Shown here: in pieces, positions 23,443 through 25,484 of the stretch
Numbering within the stretch: position 1 is the stretch's first letter
Layout: every line of letters starts with the position of its first letter
Assembly: GCA_036846005.1 (NCBI GenBank)
Contig: DAIUCV010000009.1
Location: forward strand, 1 to 25,484
Source of the DNA: DATEXQ01 sp036846005
GTDB lineage: Bacteria; Patescibacteriota; Microgenomatia; UBA8517
DNA length: 25,484 bases
Reading direction: 5' to 3'
Notes under the pieces: generated by a model
What the model was told of the DNA's origin: nothing
Seen by the model: the letters and a program-made list of their open reading frames with translations, nothing else
The model's database searches: none
Program-made: the position numbers and the translations under genes

Positions 23443-24908
23443 TTCTTTATGGGTTTATGCAAATCGGCGATAACATAACTGTCTGTTTTTTCTACAATCT
23501 GGTACTTACTTAAAATATATTTTGTATCGGTATCATTAAAACTCACTGACACGTAGTAATCCGCTCCTCTTTTTATTATATTGTCAAAAGAATCCTCTAC
23601 CGCCGGCCAGCCGTAGCGATCCATTTGATAAAGAAAAGCCGTATCTCCGTTATAGGGAGCAACAATTCTGGCATCTTTGGGAGTTAATCTTTTGACAACA
23701 TCTCCTGCTGCAATAATTTCCGGGTGATTGATTTTATAGTACTCTTTTACCTGATAGAAACTAAAGCCAAACATCATTAAAGTAGCAAATACCAAAACGA
23801 ATCTTACTATCCACTGGTTTATTTTTTCTGAATTTACTAAAAATACAATCCCCTGAGCTATAGCAAGAGCAACAGCGGGAATAATGAAAATCTGATAATA
23901 ATCATGTTTTACACTGGCAGTTGCCACAACAGACATATATATTACCTGGCTTAAAAAGAAAAATTGTATAAAGTACTTTTTACTCTTTGTTACAATACCC
24001 ACCAAAAATGGAAATATCCCCCAGATACCCAAAATCAAATTCCCCAACCTTTCACCAAAAATCCATCTCCAAAAAGCCGGTCTAAATCTGATATTGTCTC
24101 CGTTAAATGCCCATTCAAAAAAGGGGATCCCTTCAGGATATCGATTGATCCAAATTCTCCATAAAAGTAAAGGGGTAACCATAATTGCAGAATAAAGGGT
24201 AAGTTTAATGAGAAATTTGCCGTTTTTCATCAGAGCAGCAAGAGAATATTTATCCAATAAAAGATAAATTAAAGGGAGCGAGTAAAATATCATAAAGGGT
24301 TTGATGAGAAGAGATAAGGCAAACCAAAAGGCGGAAAATAATAAATGAAAAGTTTTTTCTTTATCTATAAATTTAATAAAAAACCAAATAGCTGCCAAGC
24401 CAAAAACTACGGCAATGGGCTCGGGTAAAATTACCCTGGAGTAGTAAATGTTATAAGGCAAAAAGGCAAAAAAGAAAGCTGCCAATAAACCTCCCAACTT
24501 ACCCAAAAAGCGTTTACCTATTAGAAATATAAAAACGGTTGATATCAGGGAAAGGGTAATCGACAATAATCTTCCCCAAACCTCAAGGCTTATTGCAGGA
24601 AATGACTTTGCAAGAAGAGCATGAATAACATTATAAATAGGAAATTCCACTAACCTATATCCTTTCGGATTCGGAATCCCCGACTGAATGCTTGAGACAT
24701 CATAGTATCTTGGGTAAAGTAAGTTTATTCCCTCTTCTACATAAATTCTTGAAACTGACGCTGTATCTGCTTGTCTGAATGAATGCCAGTCTGCAATGGG
24801 ATTTGATATTTTATAAAGTCTCACCCCAAAGGCACCAAATATTATTATTGTTAACAAAATATACTCATTCAATAGTAGGTGGGTAATTTTTTTAATCATA
24901 TGAAACAT
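23439..24908 (-). CDS. GT-C membrane glycosyltransferase (ArnT/PMT-like)
   Basis: Polytopic membrane transferase of 489 residues that would use a lipid-phosphate sugar on the outer face of the membrane. After the first helix (about 15-32) an extracytoplasmic loop carries ADWHSFRQADTASVSR (39-54), in which Asp40 sits at the metal/substrate position of the ArnT/PMT_2 family (often DE or DxD). About eleven further helices follow, with YYSRVILPEPIAVVFG matching the family's second conserved loop. The C-terminal 90 residues form a soluble outside domain. The start at 24908 overlaps the wzy-like gene by 17 bases; an in-frame ATG three codons later (24899) is equally possible. It may modify the repeat unit or glycosylate proteins. 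Confidence 0.88.
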   Translation of the reverse strand: MFHMIKKITHLLLNEYILLTIIIFGAFGVRLYKISNPIADWHSFRQADTASVSRIYVEEGINLLYPRYYDVSSIQSGIPNPKGYRLVEFPIYNVIHALLAKSFPAISLEVWGRLLSITLSLISTVFIFLIGKRFLGKLGGLLAAFFFAFLPYNIYYSRVILPEPIAVVFGLAAIWFFIKFIDKEKTFHLLFSAFWFALSLLIKPFMIFYSLPLIYLLLDKYSLAALMKNGKFLIKLTLYSAIMVTPLLLWRIWINRYPEGIPFFEWAFNGDNIRFRPAFWRWIFGERLGNLILGIWGIFPFLVGIVTKSKKYFIQFFFLSQVIYMSVVATASVKHDYYQIFIIPAVALAIAQGIVFLVNSEKINQWIVRFVLVFATLMMFGFSFYQVKEYYKINHPEIIAAGDVVKRLTPKDARIVAPYNGDTAFLYQMDRYGWPAVEDSFDNIIKRGADYYVSVSFNDTDTKYILSKYQIVEKTDSYVIADLHKPIKK

Positions 24909-25484
24909 TATTCTTATCTAGCATAAAGCCAAAAACCAAACCGTTAAAAATCCAAAAGATAAATGCCACCTTAGATGCTTCAAAAACGTCAATAAAAGTA
25001 CTGTTTAACAAAACGGCAAAGGTCATCGCAAGCATTCCCACTGCAAGATATCGTACAAAACCACTACTTTTTCTAAATACCTGGATATATTTTCTGATTA
25101 AGATTATAAAAATAAATATAAAAGAAATTGTACCCAATAAACCTACTTCCCCTAACGACCTTAAAAAATCATTATCTGTTGCCAGACCCAAAGACGAATA
25201 GCCCGTTCCCAAAAGAGGATTTTCTATAAAAGCCCGGATTGCTCTTGGCCATTCAACCTTAGTTCTTATGTCCATTGACCTGTATACTCCCAAATCCGTT
25301 GTGTTTACGGGTTCACCCGGTGCAATATCCGGAGCATCAGCTCCTATGGTTTCTGTCTTTTTACCTACTGAGGGTAAGGTGGGAATATTAAGTCTGCTTC
25401 TTTTTGCTTGGTCCTCGCTTACTGCAAAGTAAGATTTCCAATCCCTTTGGATATTAACCGTAACTGTGGCAAATAACCTATCTC
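24892..25484 (-). CDS. Wzy/O-antigen ligase-like membrane protein (partial, N-terminus beyond window)
   Basis: The frame is open to the right edge, so the visible 196 residues are the C-terminal part; a TTG at 25293 is not the real start. The visible part has a long hydrophilic loop (NTTDLGVYRSMDIRTKVEW), then the family signature NPLLGTGYSSLG followed by DNDFLRSLGEVGLLG, and three membrane helices to the end. This is the PF04932-type segment of O-antigen ligases and Wzy polymerases, which join or ligate lipid-linked repeats outside the membrane. The usual ligase His is Asp here. It is the most upstream visible gene of the polysaccharide operon. Confidence 0.82.
   Translation of the reverse strand, partial: DRLFATVTVNIQRDWKSYFAVSEDQAKRSRLNIPTLPSVGKKTETIGADAPDIAPGEPVNTTDLGVYRSMDIRTKVEWPRAIRAFIENPLLGTGYSSLGLATDNDFLRSLGEVGLLGTISFIFIFIILIRKYIQVFRKSSGFVRYLAVGMLAMTFAVLLNSTFIDVFEASKVAFIFWIFNGLVFGFMLDKNNVSYD

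Noticed and set aside
25291..25293. TTG as the start of the wzy-like gene
   Set aside because: The frame stays open and coding-like to the window edge, and the family needs many helices upstream.
1..25484. Recoded TGA (code 25)
   Set aside because: TGA ends rsmH, ftsQ, mraZ and manC at the expected family ends, and no in-frame TGA interrupts conserved blocks.
1..25484. CRISPR array, insertion sequence, tRNA or rRNA gene
   Set aside because: Gaps between genes are all under 150 bases and contain no repeat-spacer pattern, transposase, inverted termini or cloverleaf that I can see.

Overview
This window is an AT-rich stretch of bacterial chromosome. Every recognisable gene lies on the minus strand, and the genes are packed with gaps of a few bases or overlaps. 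It carries a cell-division and cell-wall (dcw) cluster flanked by two aminoacyl-tRNA synthetase genes, and a surface-polysaccharide locus. The compact layout, scarce Shine-Dalgarno sites, divergent but complete housekeeping proteins, a DUF4012 protein and unusual IleRS, MurG and MraY motifs suggest a Candidate Phyla Radiation (Patescibacteria) bacterium, perhaps of the Microgenomates. That assignment is inference from protein flavour, not from a marker search. TGA is used as a stop (for example in rsmH, ftsQ and manC), so the recoded TGA=Gly of Gracilibacteria and Absconditabacteria does not apply.

Transcription runs from high to low coordinates. Region A (25484 to about 18080) is a polysaccharide operon: the C-terminal part of a Wzy/O-antigen-ligase-like membrane protein, a GT-C membrane glycosyltransferase, four cytoplasmic glycosyltransferases (GT4, GT2, GT4, GT4) and a GDP-mannose pyrophosphorylase-like protein. 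Region B (about 18080 to 15331) starts at a good promoter and holds the initiating phosphoglycosyltransferase and a large DUF4012 envelope protein. Region C (15291 to 12686) holds recO, glyS and a membrane-anchored protein of unknown function. Region D (12642 to 2469) is the dcw cluster: mraZ, a possible 42-codon ORF, rsmH, ftsL-like, ftsI/PBP, mraY, ftsW, murG, ftsQ, ftsA and ftsZ. It lacks the Mur ligases murC, murD, murE and murF, and ddl, that usually sit inside such clusters. Region E (2424 to 1) is ileS, cut by the window edge.

The genes form two connected programmes. In the dcw cluster, MraY and MurG make lipid I and lipid II, FtsW and the PBP polymerise and cross-link septal wall, FtsQ and FtsL form the regulatory subcomplex, and FtsA tethers FtsZ. 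MraZ probably represses the cluster through three 10-bp operator repeats found just upstream of its gene. In the polysaccharide locus, the phosphoglycosyltransferase loads the first sugar on the lipid carrier, ManC would supply GDP-mannose, the GTs extend the unit and the Wzy-like protein polymerises it.

I see no mobile element, CRISPR array, tRNA, rRNA or clear terminator, and no gene-free stretch over 300 bases; the longest is the 148-base mraZ upstream region. I do not see a wholly new system. The most useful observations are the MraZ operator, a small ORF with a strong ribosome-binding site, a recurring short-leader or leaderless promoter layout, and key-residue changes in MraY, ManC, one GT4, IleRS, GlyRS and the Wzy-like protein.
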